Shown: positions 46,452-57,180 of the stretch, piece after piece
How positions within the stretch are numbered: the first letter of the stretch is position 1
Layout of the letters: each line of letters starts with the position of its first letter
Assembly: GCF_027943255.1 (NCBI RefSeq)
Contig: NC_072893.1
Coordinates: 63,396,001-63,460,000 of the forward strand
Origin: Anastrepha obliqua
Taxonomy: Eukaryota > Arthropoda > Insecta > Diptera > Tephritidae
Reading direction: 5' to 3'
Length of the DNA: 64,000 bases
Notes under the pieces: model-generated
The model's database searches: none
Seen by the model: only the letters and a program-made list of their open reading frames with translations
What the model was told of the DNA's origin: nothing
Translations under genes and position numbers: made by a program

Positions 46452-47390
46452 CAAGGTGAAGTCCAAAATAAACAAGACTGAGCTAAAATAGAAAGGACAA
46501 CAGCTTAATTCTGATAACTTCAAGTTTATTTATTTAAAATAGTCCCCTTTGGCCTCAATACACTGGTTTGCGCGATCTAAAAGCTTTTCGAAAGAGTGTT
46601 TCAGGTCATTGACCAGAATGTCTTTCAGGAAATCGGTACAAGCCTTTTGGACGGCCCTTACGGAGGCAAAACGTTTCCCCTTCATGGCCAAATGCAATTT
46701 TCCGAATAGGTCGAAGAAGTCCCAGGCAGCCATATCAGGCGAATACGGTGAGTGATTGATGGTTAAAATGCGATTTCTAGTAGAAAAATCAGTCACAAGA
46801 GTGGATCAATGAGATGGTGCATTATCACGCAATAAGCGCCAGCGGTATTCAGGGCGAAATCAACGAATGTGATGCAACAAACGCTTCAAAACGCCAAGAT
46901 AGAAAATTGCATTGACGGTTTGGCCCAGTGGCACGAACTCCTTGAGGACGATTCCGTTGGAATCGTAAAAACAAAAGAGCCTCGACTTGATTTCTGACTT
47001 CTCCAAGGATCTCAGGTTCATATTGGAAACATCACATTTCATCACCAGTTACAATGTTGTAAAGGAAGTTCTCGTCTTTTCCCGCCTCTTTAATGAGGTC
47101 TTTAGAATGTTGAATTCTGAGATGTTCAACTCCGATTCCATGAATTTCAACGATGATTTCTTTTCAGTTTTGAAACATTTACGAACAATTTCGATGGAGT
47201 TTTCGGTGAATACTGATTTTGTTCATTGTCATTTATGCCCCACAACCACTCATGAACTCTGGCACGAGATAGACAATCATCGCCATAAACTTTTTTCATC
47301 CATACAAATGTTTGGATAACTCATTAAAAAGATTGCGCGATCGAAAACATTTTTATGACCCCTGTTTCGTTTATTTTGAATTTCACCTTG
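46452..47390 (-). mobile_element. DD34D mariner-like element, 939 bp, N-terminally deleted
   Basis: Inverted ends CAAGGTGAAGTCCAAAATAA and CAAGGTGAAATTCAAAATAA (minus strand at 47390), TA on both sides (46450-46451, 47391-47392). The protein remnant covers mainly the catalytic domain. Confidence 0.85.
46530..47190 (-). pseudogene. Mariner-like transposase catalytic domain (DD34D)
   Basis: Contains NIVTGDEMWCFQYEPE (first Asp), FYDSNGIVLKEFVPLGQTVN, FYLGVLKRLLHHIRRFRPEY, LLRDNAPSH (second Asp) followed by a TGA, and HSPYSPDMAAWDFFDLFGKL with the third Asp 34 residues after the second. The C-terminus is KLLDRANQCIEAKGDYFK, stop at 46530. An extra Asp in DFFDLF and the stop mark decay. The N-terminal HTH part is missing or beyond recognition. 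Confidence 0.85.
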
Positions 47391-50065
47391 TACAAATCGA
47401 AAGCATTGAAGGTATCTTTTCTACTTTATGCTTGTACTTCTTGGTTACTAACTAATTTGGCAACATACTTTATATACTTCTACATACATGCATAGACGGA
47501 AGCAATTAAAATATGAAGAAAGCTGTGATTGCCTCAACAACGCAATTCCTATTGGAATGTTCTTCATCTGACGGCGATGATGAAATGGAACAAATCGATG
47601 TGGACAAAATAAAATCATGTGATGCTAAGCTCGTTATTTTGCATTTTATTTGCTTTTTGTTTTGTTTTTTAATTTAATACGAGGTAGCTCAACTGAAAAA
47701 AAGTTTACTTTTTGTTATTTTTCCCGCCAACAATTTAATCAGTTAATCGTAAAACTTGTGAGCTGTTGCGGGTTTCGCGTTCATGTATTTTCATTTGATA
47801 TTTTTCTCTTTGGGAGCGAATTCTCGGAAATTCAGTTACTCGGTAATTTTTACATGCACAGCCCTTATGTTGCAAAAGTATCTGTCAAATGCCACTCTCA
47901 AAAGTCAAAATATTTATTTAACTAAAATTCGACATTTTAGAACTTTATTAGCTTACACTGAATAGGTGTCTCATTAAAAATATTTTTTTAAGCAAACGCA
48001 CTGTAAAATTTCCCTCACGCCTAAACTGTAGTATGTATGTATGGTATGCCTATGTAAATTGACTAAAATACATACACTTACTTGCATATGAATATGTGTG
48101 TATGACTGCGAGCGCGTTGACGTAGGGGGCTGAGAGTACGTAAAGTGTTGCGTGGCAGAGCGAATTGCTAATAAACACGCGAGAAAAGCAAATATATACT
48201 CGCAAATACTTGTATAGTATGTATCTGGTAATAAAAATCGATAAGGTAACTTTAAACATCAGATATGGTCTTGAGTTGAGTAACGCTCGTGCACATACCT
48301 ACATATACATATACTCGTATACCCACTACACTAAATGTACACTAGAAGTGAGCGTTCGTATACAAATATTCCCACACACATAAATATGCTAAATATAATA
48401 GTAGTCAATGTACGTGGATGTATTTACAACAGTCTCGTCTCCAACTATGTCGATTCTCTGCTAACTGCTTTATTACCACCTGTCTGCTAAGTTTAACATA
48501 CATATATTCCCCTACATACTAAGTCCTATAGAGCGAGCACGTATGTATAAAAATAATGCCAAATAAAAGAGGTTTATCTTCATACATATGTGTGAATGTG
48601 TGTAGGTATGCATGTGATCACATTTTATGTCTGTTATGAACAACACGTTTTTTTATGCTATTTACTAGACAGCAGTTACGCCGGAGACTATCTAACATTT
48701 TTACTCTCACACTGCTGACACACTCACATAGTCCCAAACCCTGCCGAGAAAATTTGAACTAATGCTGCAGATTTCTGGTTGAAAATTTTAACAAAATTGC
48801 ATGTAACAAAATGCATGTAAAATTGTGTTGAGAAATTTACAAAAGCTGCTTTTATGAAAAAGTGGTGAAATACGCACTAGTCTCAAGTTATAAGAGAACT
48901 AGTCTCAATTATAAATAAAGCAGCAGCTCCCAATGCGGTACTAGTGAGTTTTTTCCCATATGGCCATTATCAGAACACAACCACAGCAACAATAAAAAAA
49001 TTAACAAAAACAAAAGTGCCTAGTATAAATAGATGGAAATAAATACTTGAATTATTGCAACATTTTAGTGTAATAACAAAAACAAAGCAACAAAAACAAT
49101 CAATTGAAAGTTAAAGTAAAACGTTTGCATTTCGAATTTGTTAATTGAGTAGTCACCAACCCACTCCGGCTGTCTTGACCACGTCATTCGTTTTCTCTCA
49201 CGCGCCGGCTGCCGCTTGTTGTCTGCTATCAATAGCAGTTGTTGTGGTTTTATTACCGCTTATTTGTTATTTTTACTTTCGGTAATTGGTTTTTGAAATA
49301 CGAACCGTTCAAACAAATACGAACGTTCGCGCTACTTACCGCTACAGTAGCTGTAACTTTCAGCCATTCATCAGTTCGCTGGCTTTAATGTGATATGTGT
49401 ATATGTATGTGTGTGCACACTTTTACTCGTATTTGGCCAGCTGTGGAATTCTATGCCACAAATGCAGGAAAAACGTAGCACTGCCAGTTGGAAAACAATA
49501 ATTATTACTTATTATTATTACTTAACAAATGGAACGTGAAAATGCTGTAAAAATAACACCGAGCTGTAGTTATTTTGTATTTTTAAGACATTTATAGAAC
49601 TCAAGCCATTCATTTATTGTTAAAAAAGCCGTTTTTTCGTACTCGTACTTTTTGTCCCATTTAAGATTTTTAGGCGATCTTATATAGTAAACAAGAAGGT
49701 TTAAGCATACACAAGCACTTGTGCTCACATTATTTTATCATAAGCCACTTTATCTTTTTACAAACTTTGTGCATAATCAAGGCGCATTTATTAAAGGTGG
49801 TATCGGCAAATCAGCTGATATATTTTTTTCTTTCGCCGTGTCCATGTAGCTGTCAGCCCAGAATGAATCAAGCGGAATTCATTTTTGGTTTTCTACTTTT
49901 CCAATACTTTGCTTTGACGATCAAACGTACAAAATATTGTTGTTGGTCTAGTGCTACCACCTTGATTGAATGCGCCTTGTGTATAATTAAAAAAAAATTA
50001 ACATATTAAAACAAAACAAAAAAAAATTGTAACCTGCATCTTAATATTTGACAATTTGGATTTGA
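47391..50065. other. Noncoding intron stretch
   Basis: A short reading MKKAVIASTTQFLLECSSSD at 47513, continuing GDDEMEQIDVDKIK, has coding-like composition but I do not recognise it; it could be the start of a transposase. The region 49150-49400 is less AT-rich and might be regulatory. TATG/CATA microsatellites are scattered. No transposon ends seen. Confidence 0.35.
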
Positions 50066-50172
50066 CATTTTTGTCAGAATTTTTAAAAAACTCTCGAGTA
50101 TAAAATATTGTAAAATTGCATGGGCTTCACAACTGTATACTTGAGAGTTTTTTTTTAATTCTGACTAAAATG
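50066..50172. repeat. Foldback hairpin element, 107 bp
   Basis: Arms CATTTTTGTCAGAATTTTTA and, inverted at 50172, CATTTTAGTCAGAATTAAAA extend over about 33 bp each (through AAAACTCTC(G/A)AGTATA), around a ~40-bp loop. It could fold into a long hairpin. I judge it a small palindromic MITE; no clear target duplication. Confidence 0.65.
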
Positions 50173-50339
50173 TTTCAAGTTTTGAAGCAAATTTGTTGAA
50201 TTGTTTCACATTTTTAACAAAGTTTAAATTTTTGAGTTATTTTGTTGTTGCTGTAGCAAGAACTATTATTTATTTATTTATTTTTATAAAATAAAATACA
50301 AAAAAAAAAGTGCGCGTAGTGTAGAACACATAACAGAAG

Positions 50340-50465
50340 TGAAACTTTCAAGGCAGACAAAGAAAGAGGGAGAGACCCGAGAGAGAATAAGAGAGAGAGT
50401 CCCGAAAGTGAATGAGAGAGAGAGAGAGACCCGAGAGAGAATGAGAGAGAGAGAGAGAGAAAGAA
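50340..50465. repeat. GA-rich minisatellite
   Basis: (GA)n runs with an imbedded GACCCGAGAGAGAAT unit seen three times. GA/GAGA tracts are common GAGA-factor binding sites in Diptera, so a regulatory effect on the host gene is conceivable. Confidence 0.75.
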
Positions 50466-50579
50466 TATATATCTAAATAAATTCACAATATTTGCAGAGA
50501 ATACAAATAGACAAAATTTACAAAAAAATCAAGAGCAAATAGACAAACATAGGTATATCTAATATACAGTATGTATGCA

Positions 50580-51170
50580 CTGGGTTGCCCATATGCGACG
50601 GACCATGTGTTTTTTTTTTTTAATCAAAGAAAAACACAATTTTTTAATCAAAAAAAAAAAACACAATGATGTTGACGATAATAATCATTTTATTTGGTTC
50701 AAGTAGATTTGTTGACATCACTTTTTGAAATGGCCGCCTTGAGCCTGTACGGCGTATTGTGCCCGTTTTGCAGCATTTTCCATAGTTTTAGCTAACATTT
50801 CGGCTGGAATAGCGGCTATTTCCTCACGGCTGTTGTTCTTGAGCTCTTCTATGGTCTTTGGCTTATTAATGTAAACCTTTGATTTTAAATATCCCCACAA
50901 GAAGAAGTCGGGTGGCGTTAAATCGGGCGAACGCGGTGGCCAGTCAAAATCGCCATTTTTCTACATCAAACGACGAGGAAACAATTTCTTCAAAAAATCG
51001 ATTGTGGTGCGAGCTGTGTGTGGTGGCGCGCCATCTTGTTGAAACCAGAACTGCCTCATACGCTTTCGACGAATAATTGGCATCACAAAAGTAGTTATAT
51101 TCTTCTTCTTTTGTTGAATGTAAATTTCAACAATTTGGCAGTATAATTTGGGAATTTGTTAATATAACCA
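50580..51170 (-). mobile_element. DD41D element fragment with internal deletion
   Basis: Left end TGGGTTGCCCATATGCGACG matches the orphan end at 37047. The minus-strand reading holds only the N-terminal tip and the catalytic C-terminal half. The right TIR is not found before the hAT element at 51234. Confidence 0.7.
50718..51140 (-). pseudogene. DD41D transposase, N-tip fused in frame to catalytic C-half
   Basis: An N-terminal-like QIVEIYIQQKKKNITTFV runs without a frame break into MPIIRRKRMRQFWFQQDGAP (second Asp), so the DNA-binding half and first Asp are missing. PHTARTTIDFLKKLFPRRLM precedes a TAG; WPPRSPDLTPPDFFLWGYLK holds the third Asp, 41 residues after the second. It ends QAQGGHFKK at 50718. 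Not functional. Confidence 0.82.
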
Positions 51171-51225
51171 AATCAAGAAAATACGGTAAAAATTTTAAAG
51201 CGAAATTCGCTTTATTCCCGATTCT

Positions 51226-52012
51226 ATGTGCACCAGAGAACTGCACCGGCTCAGTGTAAAACATTCATACGCTTCGCTTGAACAAAAAAACAGGCCTTTG
51301 CGTTCAAACGATCGAACTTGTTCAAATAAGTTATTGTCATTGTTTATTTCAGCTCAATCAAATCATGTGCTGCGTTTTAGCTCTCCGATATTATCACCAA
51401 TCGTCTTCATAGCAGCCGTTTCGGGTATTTGCTCGTTCGGCTATACATTCATTTTTTTGAGCAAGAATAAAAGGGCTATAGAGCCAAATGAGCCGGTTTG
51501 AACACGTATGATCCCGCATGAGTTTTTGCTTGTAACTAACGATAGCAAAGTAAAAGCAAAATTTAAAGCAAAAACACTATATTTTCATATTTGTTTTTTT
51601 CTTAAAACTTATAATAAAACACGAAAGAAAATAATGTAAATAAGGAAACATTGCTGAAACCAACTAATCCTTTCAAATACGAAACGCAATTTACAGCGTA
51701 CATTGTACGCCAACGCTCGTTTGCTCGAACATGTGCTATTTACAATAATGACAATTACTTCTTTGAACAAGTTTGATCGTTTGAACGCAAAGGCCGATGC
51801 TAATTTCATTCAATGCTGCTTTTTGTTCAATGATTAGATTTGAGCCGAAGACATTAGATCATACGTGTTGACTGAGCTGAACTACGCGTTCGCCTGCATG
51901 AGCTGACTGCACTTGACCAAATATTTTGGTTCAATTGACTGAATGTGAGCAAGAAATTTAGCGTATGAACAACTCAAGAAAACAGTGAGCCATGCAGGTC
52001 TCTGATGTGCAC
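51226..52012. mobile_element. hAT-type MITE, 771 bp, perfect 8-bp TSD
   Basis: Element 51234-52004 starts CAGAGAACTGCACCGGCTCA and ends as the inverse of CAGAGACCTGCATGGCTCAC. The CAGAGA start is typical of hAT elements such as Hermes. The target ATGTGCAC is duplicated exactly at 51226-51233 and 52005-52012. Long subterminal inverted segments (CCTTTGCGTTCAAACGATCG at 51295 and its inverse near 51795) give foldback character. No transposase is encoded, so it must have been moved by one supplied elsewhere. Confidence 0.9.
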
Positions 52013-52937
52013 TTAAGAGAGCGCCCGTCGGTTCGGCCCCGTAGCGCTTATGATACGATGTTTTATTTCAACCGCGTTTTTCTCGAAACGACTTTTTTTG
52101 ATACGGCGGCTACGATTTCTCGAAGACTAATGAACCGATTTTAATTTTCTTTTATTTGTTATCGCATTGGCTATAGTTGTATTTAGCCGATTTTCAAAAT
52201 TTTTAAAATAACTTTAACTGTTGCTATCTCAGCAGTATCCACTGTTTTTGGCACCTAAAGACGATCTGATACCCACAGTTTCATTTGGAATAAATTTGAT
52301 AATATTTTCTTTACCGATGGGTCCAAGAATGAAATAAGGTCTGGAGCCGGATGGTACTTAAACGATAGTAATAAGTATCACTATGCTATGGGGGAAATGG
52401 CAACTGTTTTCCAAACAGAAGTTTTTGCCATTCTGAAAGTAGCCGAATGGATAATCGAGCGGAGATGGAGCGGGAAACAGATTGGAGTTTTCAGTCACAG
52501 TCAGGCCGCACTGAAGGCCCTGGAGAACGCGAAGCAAACCTCAAAACTTGTTCAAGAATGTAAGAAGAAGCTTAATTCTGAATACTGAAAAACACACATC
52601 GAAATTCAAATCACCACCATTTTGTCAAAAAAAAAAAAAAAGTGGCTACGTAAAACGACAGCCATTATTGTGTAGATTAATCAAATGTTTGGTTTTTTGA
52701 TTTCAGATGATTATTCATTGCTGTATCGCTGCCACCAGATGACGTCATTTTTTTTTAACGCGTTACGCTTATTTACATAAATTTGTAAATTTTCAATATG
52801 TTTTCATAAAAATTTACATCAACATAGTTTAATGCATATATAAAAAATTGCCTTTTGTCCGATCCTCGAATAATCATTTCGACTTACAAAAAGAAATTCC
52901 GAAAAATCGACTATAAAATAGTAGCGTTCCCCCTTAA
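52013..52937 (+). mobile_element. Relative of the TTAA/GGGG family carrying a LINE piece
   Basis: The family core is present (CAACCGCGTTTTTCTCGAAA near 52070; AACCGATTTTAATTTTC near 52134; GTTTTTTGATTTCAGATGAT near 52692) and the right end reads GTTCCCCCTTAA at 52927-52937. The left end is uncertain: TTAA at 52013 directly follows the hAT target duplication and the bases after it do not mirror the right end. The core is split by a LINE RNase H fragment. Confidence 0.6.
52275..52588 (+). pseudogene. Non-LTR retrotransposon RNase H domain fragment
   Basis: Reads FDNIFFTDGSKNEIRSGAGW, then MGEMATVFQTEVFAILKVAE and GVFSHSQAALKALENAKQTS, ending at a TGA. This is the RNase H domain of I/R1-type LINEs: Asp in FTDGS and Glu in QTEVFAI are kept, but the Asp normally in SDSQAA is His. 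Only this domain remains; neither reverse transcriptase nor 3' tail is adjacent. Confidence 0.8.
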
Positions 52938-54140
52938 AAATTGGATTTACGTACTTATACAGATTTTTCCCTCAACTAATTTTAATATTCATCAGCGAAG
53001 CGGAATCATGATTTTTTGAGGTTAGGGATGGTATGAACTAAATATGCTTTCAGTGCTCCGATTTCTAGAATTTTTGAAGAATTTAATTCGTTTTCAAATC
53101 ATATTGACCTAGATTTTTCGTCAACAAATCACCACTTCAAATTGGTACTAAATGAATTGTTGAAAAAAATTCTTAATATTATCTAATAGTGTTTCTCTGT
53201 AAATTATAGGAAATGTTATCTTTTTCTTTTATGCATTACAATTGAAACCAGTTAATTATACGTTTAATTTTTCTTTGATGAAATTAATTCCCATTAATCT
53301 ATTTTTCATAGTCTGTAAGAAATACTGCATTTTTTAGACTATTAATTGAATAAAATAAAAATAAATAAAAACAGAATAGAAACTCTTGAACATCAGAATG
53401 CGCCATATATCACTTCATTTTTTTATTATAATTTTCGATTCTGTCTTTCTTTGACATATTCACTACATATAAGAAAGTTTAGACTGTATTTTACGTTCTG
53501 TCTATGAACTCTTGCATTGCATTGGATAACCCATTATATACATATACTTACATGCACCCATTTATTTGACAAACCATAAACACATTATTTATGAAATCTT
53601 ATGACGTGAAAAGGGCGGCGCCAACGACTATTACCATTCACTAATGCAAAGGCGAAGATGTTGTTGTCTAAGAGTGATGAAGTGTCGCAAATGAAAACTA
53701 CGAAGCCAACAAGGTCAGACATACATATATGCGTGTATACATACATAAAAGTACAAGTATATGAATGTCGCTATTGACATTTAGCAGTGAAACGCTTACA
53801 GCTAAATTATATAAGATTTACCAACATCCATGAGTGGAGCGCGTAGGGTAGCGTGGCTATAAACTGAAGCAGCAAAATATTGTCACTACGCCCATTTTAC
53901 GTTCTACAACGCGCTTTCGGCGCAATAACTGTGAGAAGGAACGGAAATGCGAATGTGCGGGAAATAGGAGATGATGCGCCTTAAAGTGAGCTATAATTTT
54001 CTGTGTTTGTATACTTTTAGGGGCCTCCCATACACATATGTACTTATATAATATAAATATGCGTATACTGATACTGATATATGAGTGCATAAACCAGCCG
54101 GTATGATGATAATCAACCGCCTATTTACCCGCCTATAATT
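52938..54140. other. Noncoding intron sequence
   Basis: AT-rich to about 53560, then mixed composition. No gene, transposon end or repeat recognised. Confidence 0.4.
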
Positions 54141-54290
54141 AATGTGTGTGTGGATGTATGTATGTATGCACGTATGTATGTATGCATGTATGAATGTATG
54201 TATGCATGTACGTATGTATGTATGTATGCGCGTATGTATGTATGTATGCATGTACGTATGTATGTAGGTATGAATGTATGTGTGCACATC
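54141..54290. repeat. Tetranucleotide microsatellite (GTAT)n
   Basis: Interrupted ATGT/GTAT units with CACG, CATG and GAATG variants. The His-Thr-Tyr-Ile and Met-Tyr-Val-Cys readings over it are artefacts. A separate (AC)n run lies at 54660-54680. Confidence 0.9.
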
Positions 54291-55640
54291 ATACATCTAC
54301 TTAACGCCTACGAGATTCCTTCATTCCCATAATCTACCCTTGGCCCCAAAAGCAGCCACATTAAATACACAATACATACATATCCGACACTTTGGTCGCC
54401 CACACAAACACGATTGTAGGCCACTCATTGCTGTACACTTTCAATTGACTAGCCTTGTTTTGCTTTCCTCATTTGTCTCGTCCATCTTCAGGGGTTGCCA
54501 TATTACGGATGTGTCAGACGGATATGTTAAATGCTGCTCTGAGCAAACCTTTTCCTTTTTCTCGCCTCCTTCGTGTTGTTTCGCTTTTATTGTGTAAAAT
54601 TATTTTCCTAAATCGCCACATACGTACGGCATTGGGTGCGCCAGCTGCAAACGCCAACCTACACACACACACACACACACATGTGCATGTTTATTTGGAT
54701 GTAACGGATCATATTCCTATCGCTATAGCATTTTATTACATTTAGTGGCTGGAGTAGTTAAGTTTTTATTTTTTCGGTCGTAATTAAATTTTTGTGCTGA
54801 CTTTAATATATTTATATGTTTCACGGGTTGTTTGCAGCTATATTTAAACATGCTTTTTATATCCTGTATGTGTTTGTATGTGTTTGTATGTATGCCCAAT
54901 GTGGCATGTATGATAAATACCACATAAGAGCCTTTCGTGCACCCTCTAAGTCAAATGTTAATGAACTTCATTAAAATGTTATAAATTTGGGCAAAGCTCA
55001 TAACCAACAACATTATCATGCTTTTTTCTCTAAATATACATAGAATACGCAGCGGTAAAAAAACTCATTTGGTTTTTTTCCAAATGAGTGGTTGCACGAA
55101 AACTAGCAGTGCATTGGCCAGCTGGTCGGCCAAGAATTGAAGTTTTTCAACATACCTTCTTACACTGTTGCCAATTTTTTGTATTGTATTCATGATTCTT
55201 AATATTTAGGTATGTTCATCTACTTTATCTTGCGTCTTGCTTTGTTTTTCGTAATGGTTTTGTTTTGCGTTTTTATTGTCTATTTCTTTCAGTATGTCCT
55301 CCGAGTCAGTTGACTTTCAGTGAACTTTCAACTAAATTATGAGCCATCGGCTGGTTTCTTATCAAATCGTATGCTACTTAGACACTGATAGCTTTTTCAC
55401 GCTCAAAACAGCAGCTAAAACTCATTATCATATCTGCGCGGTACGAAATGGACCTCTTTTAAGTTTAAAAAAAAGTTTCTGTGCGTTCTGTTTCAACTCA
55501 TCAGCTATGCTAAAAAGCGCCTGTGATGATTGGACAACACGCATGGATACTAAAAAAGCAGCTGTAATGAGTTTTAAAAAATATGTACATATTTTTCAAT
55601 AACAACGGTACACAGTTTCTTTTTTTCAAAGAAAGTCTAT
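54291..55640. other. Noncoding intron sequence with a perfect hairpin
   Basis: At 55060-55090 AACTCATTTGG is followed by a T-run and CCAAATGAGT, a perfect short stem. Overlapping ORFs at 54274-54745 and 55339-55602 show no motif. Nothing else recognised. Confidence 0.4.
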
Positions 55641-56140
55641 ATTGAAGTGTATGTTACAGTAAAACTGTACGACAGCCATATTTGTGTATTCGAAATTTTA
55701 CTAAAATTTTATTGGGATGATGTAGGGAGTGTAATGTAAATAATACAATAAAAATGGCTTTAAAAATGTTGTGTGTCTGAAATCGGTGATCTCCGGAATT
55801 AACGAATCAAATTTAATGGGCGTTTTACAGACATCTTGGGAATTGCCTGAGGCAACTAGGCTAGTCTATTTTTTACTCTAAAAATATTACACTGATGATG
55901 TCAAACTATAATTAAAAATCCCATTTATTATAGAAAACCTTGTTGTATATGATGTGGGGAGTGTAACAGAATATAATAAGATTCTGTTTAAAAATTTTTT
56001 GTGTCTGTTAACGCTAATCTCCGAAACGAAGAACTAAATTTGGTGGGATTTTCACTGCTAGCTTCGTGTATTGTCTGCGCAGGTTATAGGCTACTTTTTA
56101 TTCTTAAAATATTACACTGTAGATGGCGCTAGTGTCAAAA
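55640..56140. repeat. Two-unit tandem repeat, ~228-bp period
   Basis: Each unit has GATG(A)TG(T/G)GG(A)GTGTAA, then TTGTGTGTCTG or TTGTGTCTG, a (G/A)ATCTCCG(G/A)AA segment followed by CAAATTTAATGGG or CTAAATTTGGTGGG, and ends AAAATATTACACTG. The units have diverged. Part resembles the core of the TTAA/GGGG family. Confidence 0.65.
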
Positions 56141-56424
56141 CATATTCAACACCCCTAATCCGCTTCGGTTCACTTTATTTATTTATTAATTATTTATTTA
56201 TTTAGGCAAAAGGTTTTTCAGAAGTGACGAAGATGCCTTCTTTGACATTGCCAAGTAGACAGATCGGCAATTTTAACGATAAAAGAACGCATTAAAATTA
56301 TTGAAACTTTTATGAAAGTGGTCGACCTTCATGAACAACATATCGCGAAAATTCGTAATCGTAAATCCGAATGGGTCGACAATTCAAAGGTTGGTAAGGT
56401 TGAAATGCCAAATTATGGAAAAGT

Positions 56425-56628
56425 GTTTTCTACTACCGGTCAGCCCTCAGCAGGCAATGGCAAATCTCCGAAAGTACATATTTCTGCCACGAAAAAGTTC
56501 TTCATAAAAAAGAAACCATCTGTCGTTCGGAGGTGGCATAAAACTGTAGGTCATTGCCTTTGTGTAAAATATTAAGACGCACGCTACAAATAGGAGGAGG
56601 AGTTCGGCCAAAAACCCAACAAAGTGGT
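56425..56628 (+). repeat. Worn tRNA-derived SINE, copy 6
   Basis: Keeps CAGGCAATGGCAAATCTCCG, TTTCTGCCACGAAAAAG, GTCGTTCGGAGGTGGCATAA and ACAAATAGGAGGAGGAGTTC in order. The tRNA-like head is barely recognisable near 56365. The sequence 56141-56424 before it and 56629-57044 after it shows no gene. Confidence 0.65.
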
Positions 56629-57044
56629 ACAAGCGCCGTTAAAGAAATCACGGTGACGGATCGTTTATGGTTTGGGAATACGAATATGCCCGATTGTTGG
56701 GGAACTCTACGGAAATTCCCCGATCTTCCGGCAGGATAACGCGCTAATTCAGACTCTCTCCACTACAAAGAGTTTGTTTCACCCAGAAAGATACCGGTTT
56801 TGGACTTGCAAGCGATCAGGCCGGACCTAAAATCAATTGAAGACTTGTACGAGCTATTTATAGGCAAATTTATAAGAAATATTTTCAGTTTAAGATCATT
56901 CTTCTTTTTGATTGGCGCGATACCCGCTTACGTGATTTTGGCTGAGTTTAACAAAGCGCGCCAGCCGTTTCTTTTTCATGCTAACTGGCGCTAATTGGAC
57001 ACTCCAAGTGACGCCAAGTCCTTCTCCACCTAAACTTTCCAATG

Positions 57045-57180
57045 CAGAGGAAGGAGCCTGCCTATTCCTTTGCTACCACCAGCTGGTACCGCATCGAATA
57101 CTTTCAGAGCCGGAGGGTTTGTATCCATTCGGACGACATGGCCCAGTTTGAGATCATTAGCAGCTCAAAGACCAATGCGT
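57045..57180 (-). pseudogene. LINE ORF2 C-terminal fragment
   Basis: On the minus strand it reads LGHVVRMDTNPPALKVFDAV then PAGGSKGIGRLLPLHW. The LGHV.RMD.....V....P.G...RGRP...W pattern is the tail after the reverse transcriptase in many insect non-LTR retrotransposons. No RT catalytic motif is present and the ends are undefined. Confidence 0.7.

Noticed and set aside
50238..50265. Another CAA-tailed retroposon at the TTGTTGTTGCTGTAGC run
   Set aside because: Only the tail-like triplets match; none of the body sequence is present.
53991..54332. His-Thr-Tyr-Ile and Met-Tyr-Val-Cys repeat proteins
   Set aside because: Products of the (GTAT)n microsatellite.
55060..55090. Rho-independent-type terminator from the perfect stem with T-run
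   Set aside because: Eukaryotic intron; the T-run is the loop, not downstream of the stem.
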